Source of the DNA: CAWCDJ01 sp963836015
GTDB taxonomy: Bacteria > Acidobacteriota > Terriglobia > Bryobacterales > Bryobacteraceae
Direction of reading: 5' to 3'
Assembly (NCBI GenBank): GCA_963836015.1
Contig: CAWIIF010000004.1
Span: 186,001-250,000, forward strand
DNA length: 64,000 bases
The notes beneath the pieces are model-generated. The model saw nothing but the letters and a program-made list of their open reading frames with translations, did no database searches and had not been told where the DNA came from. The first letter of the stretch is position 1; every line of letters starts with the position of its first letter. A program made the position numbers and the translations under genes. Positions 19,710-27,928 of the stretch are shown here, in pieces.

Positions 19710-20180
19710 ATGACCGACATTAAAAAGAAACTTCAGGAAGAGATCACGGCGCTCGAGTACGAACTGCACGTGGAATTGCCGAAGGAGATCCTGAAGGCCA
19801 GGGCCCACGGGGATCTGAGCGAGAATGCCGAATACCATGCCGCGAAAGACCGGCAGGGGTTTGTGAATGCGCGGCTGAACCAGTTGAAGAAGCGGCTGGC
19901 CGAGATGTCGATGGTGGATTTCTCCAAGATTCCCCACGGCAGAGTCGGACTGGGCTCCACCGTGGTCGTGCTCGATACCAAACGCGAAGAAGAATTGACA
20001 TACAATCTGGTTACGAGCGAAGAAGCCGACGCGGCGAACGGGAGGATTTCCACTACATCGCCGATCGGCCGCGCTTTACTCGGCAAGGAAGTGGGCGATT
20101 CGGTTCGCGTGCAGAGTCCGGGCGGAGTGAAGGACCTGGAGATTCTGAAGTTAAGCACGATTCATGACGCAGTCGATTGA
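19710..20180 (+). CDS. greA: Transcription elongation factor GreA
   Basis: 156 residues, the usual GreA length. The N-terminal coiled coil carries the hallmark GDLSENAEYHAAKDRQ with the acidic tip residues that stimulate transcript cleavage by RNA polymerase; the C-terminal FKBP-like domain includes 'SPIGRALLGKEVGD'. It rescues backtracked transcription complexes in the cytoplasm. The CDP-alcohol phosphotransferase starts 3 bases after its stop, suggesting cotranscription. Confidence 0.96.
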   Translation: MTDIKKKLQEEITALEYELHVELPKEILKARAHGDLSENAEYHAAKDRQGFVNARLNQLKKRLAEMSMVDFSKIPHGRVGLGSTVVVLDTKREEELTYNLVTSEEADAANGRISTTSPIGRALLGKEVGDSVRVQSPGGVKDLEILKLSTIHDAVD

Positions 20181-20183
20181 GCT

Positions 20184-20849
20184 ATGACCTATACCAGCCT
20201 GATCGGGAAGATCTTCGGTGCGATGATCGACCGAATTGTGCGCTGGCTGGCGCTCTCCCGCATTCACCCCAATGCGCTCACGGCCTTCGGGCTGGTGATC
20301 AACATCTGGGCGGCCTGGCTGTTTGCGCGCGCCGGGGGCGCGCCGGACCCCCGGGTGGATTTCCGCTGGGCCGGCCTGGTGGTGATCGGCGCGGGCCTGT
20401 TCGACATGGTGGATGGCCGCGTGGCGCGCGCCACAAGCCAGGTGACGCGATTCGGCGGATTTTTCGATTCAGTAGTGGACCGCTACTCGGACCTGGCCCT
20501 GTACATGGGGCTGCTGGTTTACTACGCCTCGATCAACCGGTTCTTTTACATCGTGCTGACGGCGATCGTGATGACCGGGTCGGTGATGGTGAGCTACACC
20601 CGCGCCCGCGCCGAAAACGCCATTCCGAAATGCAAGGTGGGTTTCCTAGAACGGCCCGAGCGGGTGGTGCTGATCATTATCGGCGCGCTGTTCGATCGCA
20701 TGGCTCCGGTGCTGTGGGTGATTGCGGTGTTCTCCAACCTGACCGTGATCCATCGCATGATTTACACCTGGCAGGAAGCGAGGCGCCTGGAAGATGCCCA
20801 GCTTCGCGCCGTGAAGCCCGAGCCGCTGGCAACTCCCCGCGAGCATTGA
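20184..20849 (+). CDS. CDP-alcohol phosphatidyltransferase family membrane protein
   Basis: 221 residues with several membrane segments (about 35-55, 72-85, 108-140, 157-200). The CDP-alcohol phosphotransferase signature is complete: DMVDGRVARATSQVTRFGGF followed by FDSVVD, matching DGxxAR-x8-Gx3Dx3D. The enzyme transfers a phospho-alcohol from a CDP-linked donor in phospholipid synthesis. The sequence does not tell whether the acceptor is glycerol-phosphate, inositol-phosphate or another alcohol. It follows greA immediately. Confidence 0.9.
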   Translation: MTYTSLIGKIFGAMIDRIVRWLALSRIHPNALTAFGLVINIWAAWLFARAGGAPDPRVDFRWAGLVVIGAGLFDMVDGRVARATSQVTRFGGFFDSVVDRYSDLALYMGLLVYYASINRFFYIVLTAIVMTGSVMVSYTRARAENAIPKCKVGFLERPERVVLIIIGALFDRMAPVLWVIAVFSNLTVIHRMIYTWQEARRLEDAQLRAVKPEPLATPREH

Positions 20850-20854
20850 TGACG

Positions 20855-21271
20855 TCAGGCGGTCCAGCGCGACTGGTCGACTCCGGCGCGAGGGCCGGAG
20901 TCCTGCGCCAGAAGACTCCAGACCAGCCTCAGCAATTCCGGGATGGAGAAGGGTTTTTCCAGGAAGGCCGCGCACTGGAAATGGATCAGCTGCATCTCGA
21001 ATTGGGCCTCGTCGTAATAGCCCGAAAGGAATAGGAAACGGGCGGCCCTTCCATGCTTTGCCAGGCGTCCGGCCAGTTCCAGACCATTCATCCCGGGCAT
21101 GTAGATATCCGTCACGACAAGCTCCCAGGGGCCTTGATTTTCCGCCAGATCGAGAGCGCGCTCACCGTCCTCGGCCAGTATGATTTCGACGCCGGGCCCG
21201 GAGATCGCATCACGCAGCAGAGTACGGATGGACGGTTCGTCATCCACCACGAGTATGCGTTTGGGCCCCAT
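20855..21271 (-). CDS. Single-domain response regulator (CheY-like receiver)
   Basis: 138 residues from the ATG at 21271 (a GTG six codons further out is possible). A single receiver domain: RILVVDDEP acidic pair, phospho-acceptor Asp in VVTDIYMPGMNG, a Ser in FLFLSGY and Lys in FLEKPFS. No output domain follows, so it probably acts by protein contact. It converges on the CDP-alcohol phosphotransferase with a 5-base gap. No partner kinase is adjacent; the hybrid kinase at 23.5 kb has its own receiver. Confidence 0.92.
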   Translation of the reverse strand: MGPKRILVVDDEPSIRTLLRDAISGPGVEIILAEDGERALDLAENQGPWELVVTDIYMPGMNGLELAGRLAKHGRAARFLFLSGYYDEAQFEMQLIHFQCAAFLEKPFSIPELLRLVWSLLAQDSGPRAGVDQSRWTA

Positions 21272-21606
21272 AGGGCTAGAGGGTACCACTATTTTTCGGC
21301 TGCATGTACTGGGAACGCATGATCATGTCCCTCGTGAGTTAGTAACCATACACTTATGCGTCTGGCATCGGATAACCCCGAGGTCGACTTCCGCAAAACC
21401 CTGAATCGGCTCAATGGGGCTCCGGATCGCGGATTAGGATAACTATCTTCGACCAGACATAAGTAGGAACTTACAATAGTTATACGACTATTAGTAAATA
21501 GTTACTCGCACCCGCACTCTGATCTCGCGACTGTAGCGAAATTCGAGCCGGCCCCCTCCCGCATTGCCGGGCTTGCAATATGGCGAATAAAAGGCGAAAA
21601 TGAGGA
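21272..21606. other. Intergenic region with short AT-rich dyads
   Basis: No convincing gene. It is visibly more AT-rich than its surroundings. Short perfect dyads occur at 21475-21492 (AATAGT, 6-base loop, ACTATT) and just after (AGTAA, ATAG, TTACT). It serves as the upstream region of the divergent response regulator and radical SAM genes; I see no clear -35/-10 pair. Confidence 0.5.
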
Positions 21607-22560
21607 ATGGCACTCGTAGGCATCGCCCGGCTGGCGGCGCACAGCGAACTGCTCGAGGCCAAGCGGGCGGTTCAGTATTTCGAGATCCCGGCGCGGTCCA
21701 TTCTCAACCGCACCAAACCGAACATGCCGTTCCGGTGGACGATCAATCCGTACCGCGGCTGCGAGTTCGGCTGCAAGTACTGCTATGCGCGGTACACCCA
21801 CGAGTTTATGGAGATGGATGCCGCCGATTTCGAGGATCGGATCTATGCCAAGGCCGCCGCGGCGCACCTGCTGCGGCAGGAGCTCGCGCGAATCGACCCG
21901 AAGGACCACATCGCCATCGGCACTGCTACGGATCCCTATCAGCCCGCGGAGCGACGCTACGGGCGGACGCGATCGATCCTGGAGGTGTTTGCGGGAGGGC
22001 GCGGCCGCTACCTGGGGGTCACCACGAAATCGGATCTGGTGCTGCGCGATATCGGCCTGCTGAAAGAGGTTGCGCGCGGCAATGTGGTCACCTTGAACGT
22101 CACGATTACGACGCTCGACGAGCGTCTCGCGAGGCTCCTCGAGCCGCGCGCTCCGCGGCCGCAGTTGAGGCTCGAGGCCGTAAGGAAGCTGAGCGAGGCG
22201 GGCATCCCCGTAGCGGTTTTTCCCAATCCCATCATGCCGGGGCTGACCGATGGAGGCCGCTCGCTGGACCGCCTGGCGAAGGCCGCGCGCGACGCCGGCG
22301 CGGTTTCCTTCGGCGGCGGACCGCTATTCCTGATGCCGGCCGCGCAGAAGGTGTTTTTCCCTTTTCTCGAGCGCGAGTTTCCAGCGCTCGCTCCACGCTA
22401 CCGGCAGATCTTCGAGCGGTCGGCCTATGTGGGCCGCGAGTACAAGGAGCAACTGTCGGCCCAGGTGCGCCGCATACGCGACCGCTACGGCCTCGCGTCG
22501 GGACCGATCGAGTACAAGCCGGAATTGCTGGCGCCCGAGCAGGGGGAGTTATTCGCTTGA
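21607..22560 (+). CDS. Radical SAM protein, SplB/Rv2578c-like
   Basis: 317 residues. The radical SAM cluster motif CEFGCKYC lies in 'NPYRGCEFGCKYCYARYTHEF', typical of the Rv2578c/SplB-like group named after spore photoproduct lyase. Later features are 'IGTATDPYQPAERRYGRTRSI' and 'ITTLDERLARLLEPRAP', also typical of the group. The [4Fe-4S] cluster is expected to bind S-adenosylmethionine and generate a deoxyadenosyl radical. The substrate of this branch is not established, and a DNA-repair role should not be assumed. Stop at 22560; the acyltransferase follows 36 bases later. Confidence 0.88.
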   Translation: MALVGIARLAAHSELLEAKRAVQYFEIPARSILNRTKPNMPFRWTINPYRGCEFGCKYCYARYTHEFMEMDAADFEDRIYAKAAAAHLLRQELARIDPKDHIAIGTATDPYQPAERRYGRTRSILEVFAGGRGRYLGVTTKSDLVLRDIGLLKEVARGNVVTLNVTITTLDERLARLLEPRAPRPQLRLEAVRKLSEAGIPVAVFPNPIMPGLTDGGRSLDRLAKAARDAGAVSFGGGPLFLMPAAQKVFFPFLEREFPALAPRYRQIFERSAYVGREYKEQLSAQVRRIRDRYGLASGPIEYKPELLAPEQGELFA

Positions 22561-22596
22561 ATGCCGGGCGGCGGATTGCGGTTACAATGCGGTTGA

Positions 22597-23526
22597 ATGC
22601 GACGGCGCTCCGCCATACGGAACGGGATTGAGTACGGCCTGGCGCTGGCGGCGCTGAAATCGCTCGAATGGGTCCCGCGCGGCGCGGCCGTCCGGCTGGC
22701 GCGGCAATTCGTGCGGCTGCTTGACCTGGCGGTGCCCAGGCTGCGGCGCGTGGCCATCCGTAACCTGACGATGGCGATGCCTGGCCTGGATGCGGGCGGC
22801 CGCGAGCGCGTGGTGGATGGGGTGTTTCACTCGATCGCGCGGATGCTCGCCACCTTCGCCCGGTTTCCGTCGATTGGCAGAGGCCGCCTTGCCGATTGGA
22901 TCCGGTGTGAGGGCATGGAACACGTGGAAGCCGCTCGCAAGCGGGGTCGGGGCATTCTGTTTGCCACCGCGCATCTCGGCAATTGGGAGTTGAGCGCCTT
23001 CGCTTACGGCCTGTTGGTGGAGCCGATGCACGTGGTGGTCCGCCCGCTCGACAATCCCTATATCGACGCGCTCGTGGAGCGCCGCCGCGGGTTATCGGGA
23101 AACGTTTTGATCCGCAAGACCGACCCGGCCCGCGCGATTCTGAAGGCGCTGGCCGCCAACCGGGCGGTGGGCATTCTGATCGATCAGAACGCATCGCCCG
23201 AGAGCGGTGTATTCGTCGACTTCTTCGGCATCCCCGCTTGCGCCGGAACCGGGTTCGCGAAACTGGCAGCGCACAGCGGCGCCGCGGTGCTCCCGGGGTT
23301 CGCACTCTGGTCGACAGCGGAGCGCCGCTTCATTCTGCGCTTCTTTCCCGCGGTGGAGATGAGCGGCGATGCGGCGCGCGACACCCAGGCCGTGCAATCG
23401 GTTCTGGAACAGGTGATTCGGGAGCACCCCGACCAGTGGCTCTGGGTCCACCGCCGCTGGAAGACGCGGCCGCCCGGAGCGCCGTCGCTGTATGAAAGGG
23501 TACCCGCCGCGTCCCGAGCGCTGTAG
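22597..23526 (+). CDS. Lysophospholipid acyltransferase family protein, LpxL/HtrB-like lipid A acyltransferase
   Basis: 309 residues. The acyltransferase motif H-x4-[DE] is seen as ATAHLGNWEL, followed by 'VVRPLDNPYID' and the C-terminal 'DQWLWVHRRWKTRP', all typical of the LpxL/LpxM/HtrB family that adds secondary acyl chains to Kdo-lipid A at the inner membrane. The first 60 residues hold the usual membrane-association region. Kdo biosynthesis genes occur elsewhere in the window (50.9-54.1 kb), consistent with lipopolysaccharide. The exact acyl donor is not predictable. Confidence 0.88.
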   Translation: MRRRSAIRNGIEYGLALAALKSLEWVPRGAAVRLARQFVRLLDLAVPRLRRVAIRNLTMAMPGLDAGGRERVVDGVFHSIARMLATFARFPSIGRGRLADWIRCEGMEHVEAARKRGRGILFATAHLGNWELSAFAYGLLVEPMHVVVRPLDNPYIDALVERRRGLSGNVLIRKTDPARAILKALAANRAVGILIDQNASPESGVFVDFFGIPACAGTGFAKLAAHSGAAVLPGFALWSTAERRFILRFFPAVEMSGDAARDTQAVQSVLEQVIREHPDQWLWVHRRWKTRPPGAPSLYERVPAASRAL

Positions 23527-23532
23527 TATTCT

Positions 23533-25413
23533 GTGGCTGGGCTCCCCGTGAAGAACCGATTCCCACGCTCTCCCCTCTACAGCGGCGTATTTGCGTTGGC
23601 CCTTTCTGCGACCGCGGTCCTCGCATCGCTGTTGCTGCGGGGGATTCTGGAGCCGAATCTCAGCGCTTTGTTTCTCGTGGCGATCTGGTTGAGCGCCTGG
23701 TTCCACGGGCGCACCGGCGGGCTCACGGCAACGGCCGCCTCGGCGATCGGCATCCTCTTTTTCTTCCTGCGGCCGGATCCGGCCGCCCCGGTTCCGTCCT
23801 TCAGCCTGCTGGCCAACGTTCTGATCTTCGTGCTGATCGGGTCGCTGCTGACCTGGGTTACCGCGTCGCTGCGCGAAAGCCGCCGCCTGCTTTCCGCGAC
23901 GCTCTTGAGCATCGGCGACGGCGTGATCGCCACCGACCGGGAAGGGTGCGTCACCTTCTTTAACCCGGTTGCCGAGACCCTCACCGGCTGGCCGCGCGCG
24001 GAGGCTCGCGGGCGGCCCATCTCCCAGGTGCTGAAGCTGGTGGACGAACAGACCCGCGAACCGATCCCCGACCCGATCGCACGGGCGCTCCGGGAGCGCG
24101 TGCTGGTGGCGATGACCAGCCCTACGGCGCTGATCTCACGCACAGGGACGGAGGTGCCGGTGGAGCATGGCGCGTCGCCGGTACGCGACGATGCGGGCGA
24201 GGTTCGCGGCGCCATCCTGGTGTTCCGCGACATCGGCAAGCGGCGCCAGCTCGAGGAACAGGCGCGGCATTCGCAGAAGATGGATGCCGTCGGCCGTCTG
24301 GCGGGCGGGGTGGCGGGCGACTTCAACAACGTCCTCACTGTGATCACTGGATACGCCGAGCTGCTGCGCGCCGACGCCCCCGCCAACAGCCCGAACGGCC
24401 GCTTTGCCGACGAGATTATCTGGGCGGGCGAGCGCGCGGCGGCTCTGACCCGCCATCTGCTGGCGTTCAGCCGCGGCACCACCGCGCAGCCGAAAGTGCT
24501 CGATCTGAATGGGCTGGTGACCGGCATGGAGCCGATGCTGCGGCGCCTCCTGGGCCAGAATATCGAGCTGATCCTGCTCACCGCGCCGGGCCTCGGCAGG
24601 GTCAAAGCCGACCCCGCGCAGCTCGAACAGGTCGTCATCAACCTGGCCACCAACGCCCGCGACGCCATGCCCGACGGCGGCAAGCTGGTGCTCGAAACGG
24701 CCAACGCCGACCTGCAGGAGCCCGCCAGCAAGAATATCGGAGTGAAGCCCGGACCCTATGTCATGCTGGCGGTGAGCGACACCGGAATCGGTATGGACAC
24801 GGAGACGCGCTCCCGCCTGTTCGAGCCGTTTTTTACGACCAAGGCACCCGGCAAAGGCAGCGGTCTCGGCCTGGCCACCGTCTACGGCGCCATCAAGCAG
24901 GCCGAAGGCCAGGTGACGGTCTACAGCCAACCGGGCTGCGGAACCATCTTCGAGATCTATCTGCCGCTGGTGACGGAAGCAGCCCCGGAGACCCCCAAGA
25001 AACGCTCGCCCAAGGGCTCCGAAGCCATCCTGCTGGTGGACGACGAGGAGGGCGTCCGCAAGCTGGTGCAGGCGGTGCTCCAGTCGAACGGCTACGACGT
25101 GCTGGAGGCCTCCAACGGCAGCGCCGCCCTGGCGGTCTACGAGAAGAACGGGCACAAGATCGATCTGGTCCTCACGGATGTGGTGATGCCGCAGATGAAC
25201 GGTTTTGAGCTGGCCCGGCAGCTCGCGGAGAAGGCTCCCGAGCTGAAAATCCTCTTCATGTCGGGCTATCGCGACAGCGCCGCCGGCGCGCCCGGACCCG
25301 CTCCCCAGGCATTCCTGCACAAGCCGTTCACGCCCGACGTGCTGCTGGCAAAGGTGCGCGAGGTGCTGGACGCGGAGTCCGGGTCCGAAAGCCGCGGGAC
25401 TCCCGCCCCTTAG
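23533..25413 (+). CDS. Membrane hybrid sensor kinase (DUF4118-like, PAS, HATPase, receiver) lacking the phospho-accepting His
   Basis: 626 residues from GTG 23533 (GTG 23548 is an alternative). Four membrane segments (about 15-110) form a KdpD-like DUF4118 sensor, followed by a PAS domain (about 125-235). The dimerisation motif reads GRLAGGVAGDFNN: where the family has GGVAHDFNN with the phosphorylated His, this protein has Gly262 (GGC at 24316-24318). The ATPase domain is intact (NLATNARDAMPDGG, DTGIGM, GKGSGLGLATVYG) and a C-terminal receiver carries Asp549 in LTDVVMP. Autophosphorylation in the usual way seems impossible; it may bind ATP only, or be phosphorylated by another kinase at Asp549. 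Confidence 0.93.
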   Translation: MAGLPVKNRFPRSPLYSGVFALALSATAVLASLLLRGILEPNLSALFLVAIWLSAWFHGRTGGLTATAASAIGILFFFLRPDPAAPVPSFSLLANVLIFVLIGSLLTWVTASLRESRRLLSATLLSIGDGVIATDREGCVTFFNPVAETLTGWPRAEARGRPISQVLKLVDEQTREPIPDPIARALRERVLVAMTSPTALISRTGTEVPVEHGASPVRDDAGEVRGAILVFRDIGKRRQLEEQARHSQKMDAVGRLAGGVAGDFNNVLTVITGYAELLRADAPANSPNGRFADEIIWAGERAAALTRHLLAFSRGTTAQPKVLDLNGLVTGMEPMLRRLLGQNIELILLTAPGLGRVKADPAQLEQVVINLATNARDAMPDGGKLVLETANADLQEPASKNIGVKPGPYVMLAVSDTGIGMDTETRSRLFEPFFTTKAPGKGSGLGLATVYGAIKQAEGQVTVYSQPGCGTIFEIYLPLVTEAAPETPKKRSPKGSEAILLVDDEEGVRKLVQAVLQSNGYDVLEASNGSAALAVYEKNGHKIDLVLTDVVMPQMNGFELARQLAEKAPELKILFMSGYRDSAAGAPGPAPQAFLHKPFTPDVLLAKVREVLDAESGSESRGTPAP

Positions 25414-25481
25414 CCCCCGGCACGCGCCCGCCAAAAACATGTTACGTTGCTTGTGTGAGCGAAGGAGGAATCGCGACCGCC

Positions 25482-25955
25482 ATGAAAGGCAACCCGAAAG
25501 TGATCCAGGCGCTGAATGAGGCGCTCAAGGAAGAGTTGACTGCCATCAGCCAGTATTTTCTGCACGCCGAGATGTGCGAGAACTGGCACTACGACAAGCT
25601 CGGCGCCTACATCAAGAAGCAGTCGATCGACGAGATGAAGCACGCCGAGGTCCTGATCGAGCGCATCCTGTTTCTCGACGGGACGCCGAACATGACGGAG
25701 CTGTTGAAGATCAATGTGGGCCAGAACGTCAAAGCGCAGTTGGAGAGCGACCTGAAGCTCGAGATCGATGCGGTGGGCCAGTACAACAGGGCCGTCGAGC
25801 TGGCGCGGCAGGAAGGCGACAACGCCTCCCGCGAGCTGTTCGAGAAGCTGCTGAAGGACGAAGAGCAGCACGTGGACTGGCTGGAGGCGCAGCTTTACCA
25901 GATCGGCGAGATCGGATACGAGCGCTACCTGTCGCAGCAGGTGAACGAAAAGTAG
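25482..25955 (+). CDS. bfr: Bacterioferritin
   Basis: 157 residues from ATG 25482, the normal bacterioferritin length; AAGGAGG at 25462-25468 lies upstream. An in-frame GTG at 25455 has no site. The four-helix ferritin fold is clear: KEELTAISQYFLHAEM with the first ferroxidase Glu, SIDEMKHAEVLIERILFLDG with the bridging Glu/His pair and the haem-ligand Met, and 'KDEEQHVDWLEAQ' with the second Glu/His pair. It forms a 24-subunit iron-storage shell. Convergent with moaA (3-base gap). Confidence 0.96.
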   Translation: MKGNPKVIQALNEALKEELTAISQYFLHAEMCENWHYDKLGAYIKKQSIDEMKHAEVLIERILFLDGTPNMTELLKINVGQNVKAQLESDLKLEIDAVGQYNRAVELARQEGDNASRELFEKLLKDEEQHVDWLEAQLYQIGEIGYERYLSQQVNEK

Positions 25956-25958
25956 GCG

Positions 25959-26957
25959 CTAGCCGCCGATGGAATACATGGGCCGCGGAGGCGCCACGAA
26001 GCGCGCGGAGTTGATCTCGTGGCCCTCCCACTTGCCCGCCACGTTGCGGCGCACGAGTGCCGCGATCTCTTCGTCCGTAGCGCCCGAGCGCATCAGGGAT
26101 TTGACGTCATCCTCCTCGATGGCAAACAGGCAGTAGCGCAGCTTGCCGTCGGCGGTCAGGCGGAGGCGGTTGCAGTTCAGGCAGAACGGCCGGCTGACCG
26201 ACGCGATGAAGCCCACGCTGCCGATGCCGTCCGCAAAGTTGTATTCCGTGGCGGGCGCGCGCGGGTCGGGGTCGGGCACCGGCACCAGCGGCGCGATCTC
26301 GCGCGAGAGCACGCGGATGATCTCGTCCGCCAGCAGCACCTTCCCGCGGTCCCACAGGTTCTGCGCGTCTAGCGGCATGAATTCGATGTAGCGGACCTCG
26401 AATCCGTTCTCGCGCGCATAGCGGGCCAGCGGCACGATGTCCGGCTCTACCAGGTCCTTCACGGCCACGGCGTTGAGCTTGATCTTCGAGTAGCCCAGCC
26501 GCTTACAGGCATCCACCCCGGCCAGCACTTTGTCGAGGTCGTCGCGCCGCGTGATCTTCCGGAAGCGCTCGCGGTCGAGCGTGTCGATGTGGACGTTGAT
26601 GCGGCGCAGCCCGGCCTCGTACAGCGGAGCGGCCAGTTGCGGCAGCAGCACGCCGTTCGTGGTGAGCGCGAGATCCGCAATGCCCGGTATCGCAGCCAGC
26701 CGCGCGATGAGCACGGGGAGGTCGCGGCGCACCAGCGGCTCGCCGCCCGTGACCCGCAGCTTGGTGACGCCCAGGCCCACGGCGATCCGCACGAAGCGCT
26801 CGATCTCCTCGAAATCCAGAATCTCGCTGCGCTTCACGAACTGCACGCCGGTTTCCGGCATGCAGTAGAAGCAGCGGATATTGCACCGGTCGGTGACGCT
26901 GACGCGCAGGTTGTCGTGAACCCGGCCGAAGGAATCGAGAAGGGGTGGGGCCGGCAT
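25959..26957 (-). CDS. moaA: GTP 3',8-cyclase MoaA (molybdenum cofactor biosynthesis)
   Basis: 332 residues. The N-terminal radical SAM cluster is CNIRCFYC; the C-terminal second cluster is CLNCNRLRLTADGKLRYC, unique to MoaA; the chain ends with the conserved Gly-Gly tail (YSIGG). It converts GTP to 3',8-cyclo-GTP, the first step of molybdopterin synthesis. The start ATG at 26957 shares its A with the TAA stop of nadA, so the two are translationally coupled. No other moa genes are in the window. Confidence 0.96.
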   Translation of the reverse strand: MPAPPLLDSFGRVHDNLRVSVTDRCNIRCFYCMPETGVQFVKRSEILDFEEIERFVRIAVGLGVTKLRVTGGEPLVRRDLPVLIARLAAIPGIADLALTTNGVLLPQLAAPLYEAGLRRINVHIDTLDRERFRKITRRDDLDKVLAGVDACKRLGYSKIKLNAVAVKDLVEPDIVPLARYARENGFEVRYIEFMPLDAQNLWDRGKVLLADEIIRVLSREIAPLVPVPDPDPRAPATEYNFADGIGSVGFIASVSRPFCLNCNRLRLTADGKLRYCLFAIEEDDVKSLMRSGATDEEIAALVRRNVAGKWEGHEINSARFVAPPRPMYSIGG

Positions 26958-27886
26958 TACTTCACCGCAAGCATGCGCTCGAGCGGCAGGAGCGCGCGGC
27001 TCATGAGATCGGGCGGAAGCTCCACGCGGGGCTCCAGCGCAGCCAGGCAGTCGCGCAGCTTCTCCAGCGTGTTGAGCTTCATGTACGGGCACTCGCTGCA
27101 GTTGCAGTTCTCGTTGGCCACGAAGTAGAAGCGCTTGCCGGGCGCCACGCGCGCGAGCGAATGCTGGACGCCGCTCTCCGTCATCACGATGAACTCCGCG
27201 GCGTCGCTCGAGGCGCACCACTCGATGATGGCGGAGGTGGAGCCGATGAAATCGGCCATCGCCAGCACCGCTTCCGGGCACTCAGGATGCGCGACCACCC
27301 TGGCATCGGGATGCTCGGCCTTGGCCTCCGCCACGCGCCGCGCCGGAAACGTGGCGTGCACGATGCAGGCGCCCTGCCAGATTTTCATGTTCTCGCGGCC
27401 GGTCTGCTTGCGGACGTAGTTCCCCAGGTTGACATCGGGCAGGAACAGGACGGGCTGCTCCGGCGGAAGCGAGTTCACGATTTTGACGGCATTGCGCGAC
27501 GTGCACAGGATGTCGCTCTCGGCCTTAACCTCGATCGAGGTATTGATGTAGCTCACGATCGCGTAGTCGGGGTTGCGGCGGCGGAATTCGCGGACCGGCT
27601 CGACCGGGCAGCCTTCCACCAGGCTGCAACTGGCCTCGCGGTCGGGCACCACCACGATACGCTGCGGATTCAATACCTTAGCCGTCTCCGCCATGAACCA
27701 GACGCCGCAGAACGCGATCACGTCACCCTCGAACTCGCGCGCTTTGCGGGCCAGCTCGAGGCTGTCGCCCACTACGTCGGCCAGGTCCTGAATCTCCGGC
27801 TCCTGGTAGTGATGCGCCAGCAGGATGGCCTTACGCTGCTTCTTGAGCTCCAGAATCTCGTCGGCAATCGTCGTTGCGGCGTACAT
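26957..27886 (-). CDS. nadA: Quinolinate synthase NadA
   Basis: 309 residues, the short clade of NadA. Motifs include AHHYQEPEIQDLADVVGDS near the start, 'FCGVWFMAETAKVLNP', 'SCSLVEGCP', 'HPECP' and the final 'CNCSECPYMKLNTLEKL'. The enzyme condenses iminoaspartate with dihydroxyacetone phosphate to quinolinate using a [4Fe-4S] cluster, in de novo NAD synthesis. It heads a two-gene unit with moaA. The divergent radical SAM gene starts only 42 bases from its ATG. Confidence 0.96.
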   Translation of the reverse strand: MYAATTIADEILELKKQRKAILLAHHYQEPEIQDLADVVGDSLELARKAREFEGDVIAFCGVWFMAETAKVLNPQRIVVVPDREASCSLVEGCPVEPVREFRRRNPDYAIVSYINTSIEVKAESDILCTSRNAVKIVNSLPPEQPVLFLPDVNLGNYVRKQTGRENMKIWQGACIVHATFPARRVAEAKAEHPDARVVAHPECPEAVLAMADFIGSTSAIIEWCASSDAAEFIVMTESGVQHSLARVAPGKRFYFVANENCNCSECPYMKLNTLEKLRDCLAALEPRVELPPDLMSRALLPLERMLAVK

Positions 27887-27928
27887 GAGCGTTCGATTTC
27901 AGTTTACCAGTCCCGTCATAATGGAAAA

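Noticed and set aside
21515..21550. Possible third copy of the palindromic repeat (GATCTCGCGAC...GCGAAATTCG)
   Set aside because: Only a short similar stretch; arms do not pair beyond 4 bp and the loop differs.
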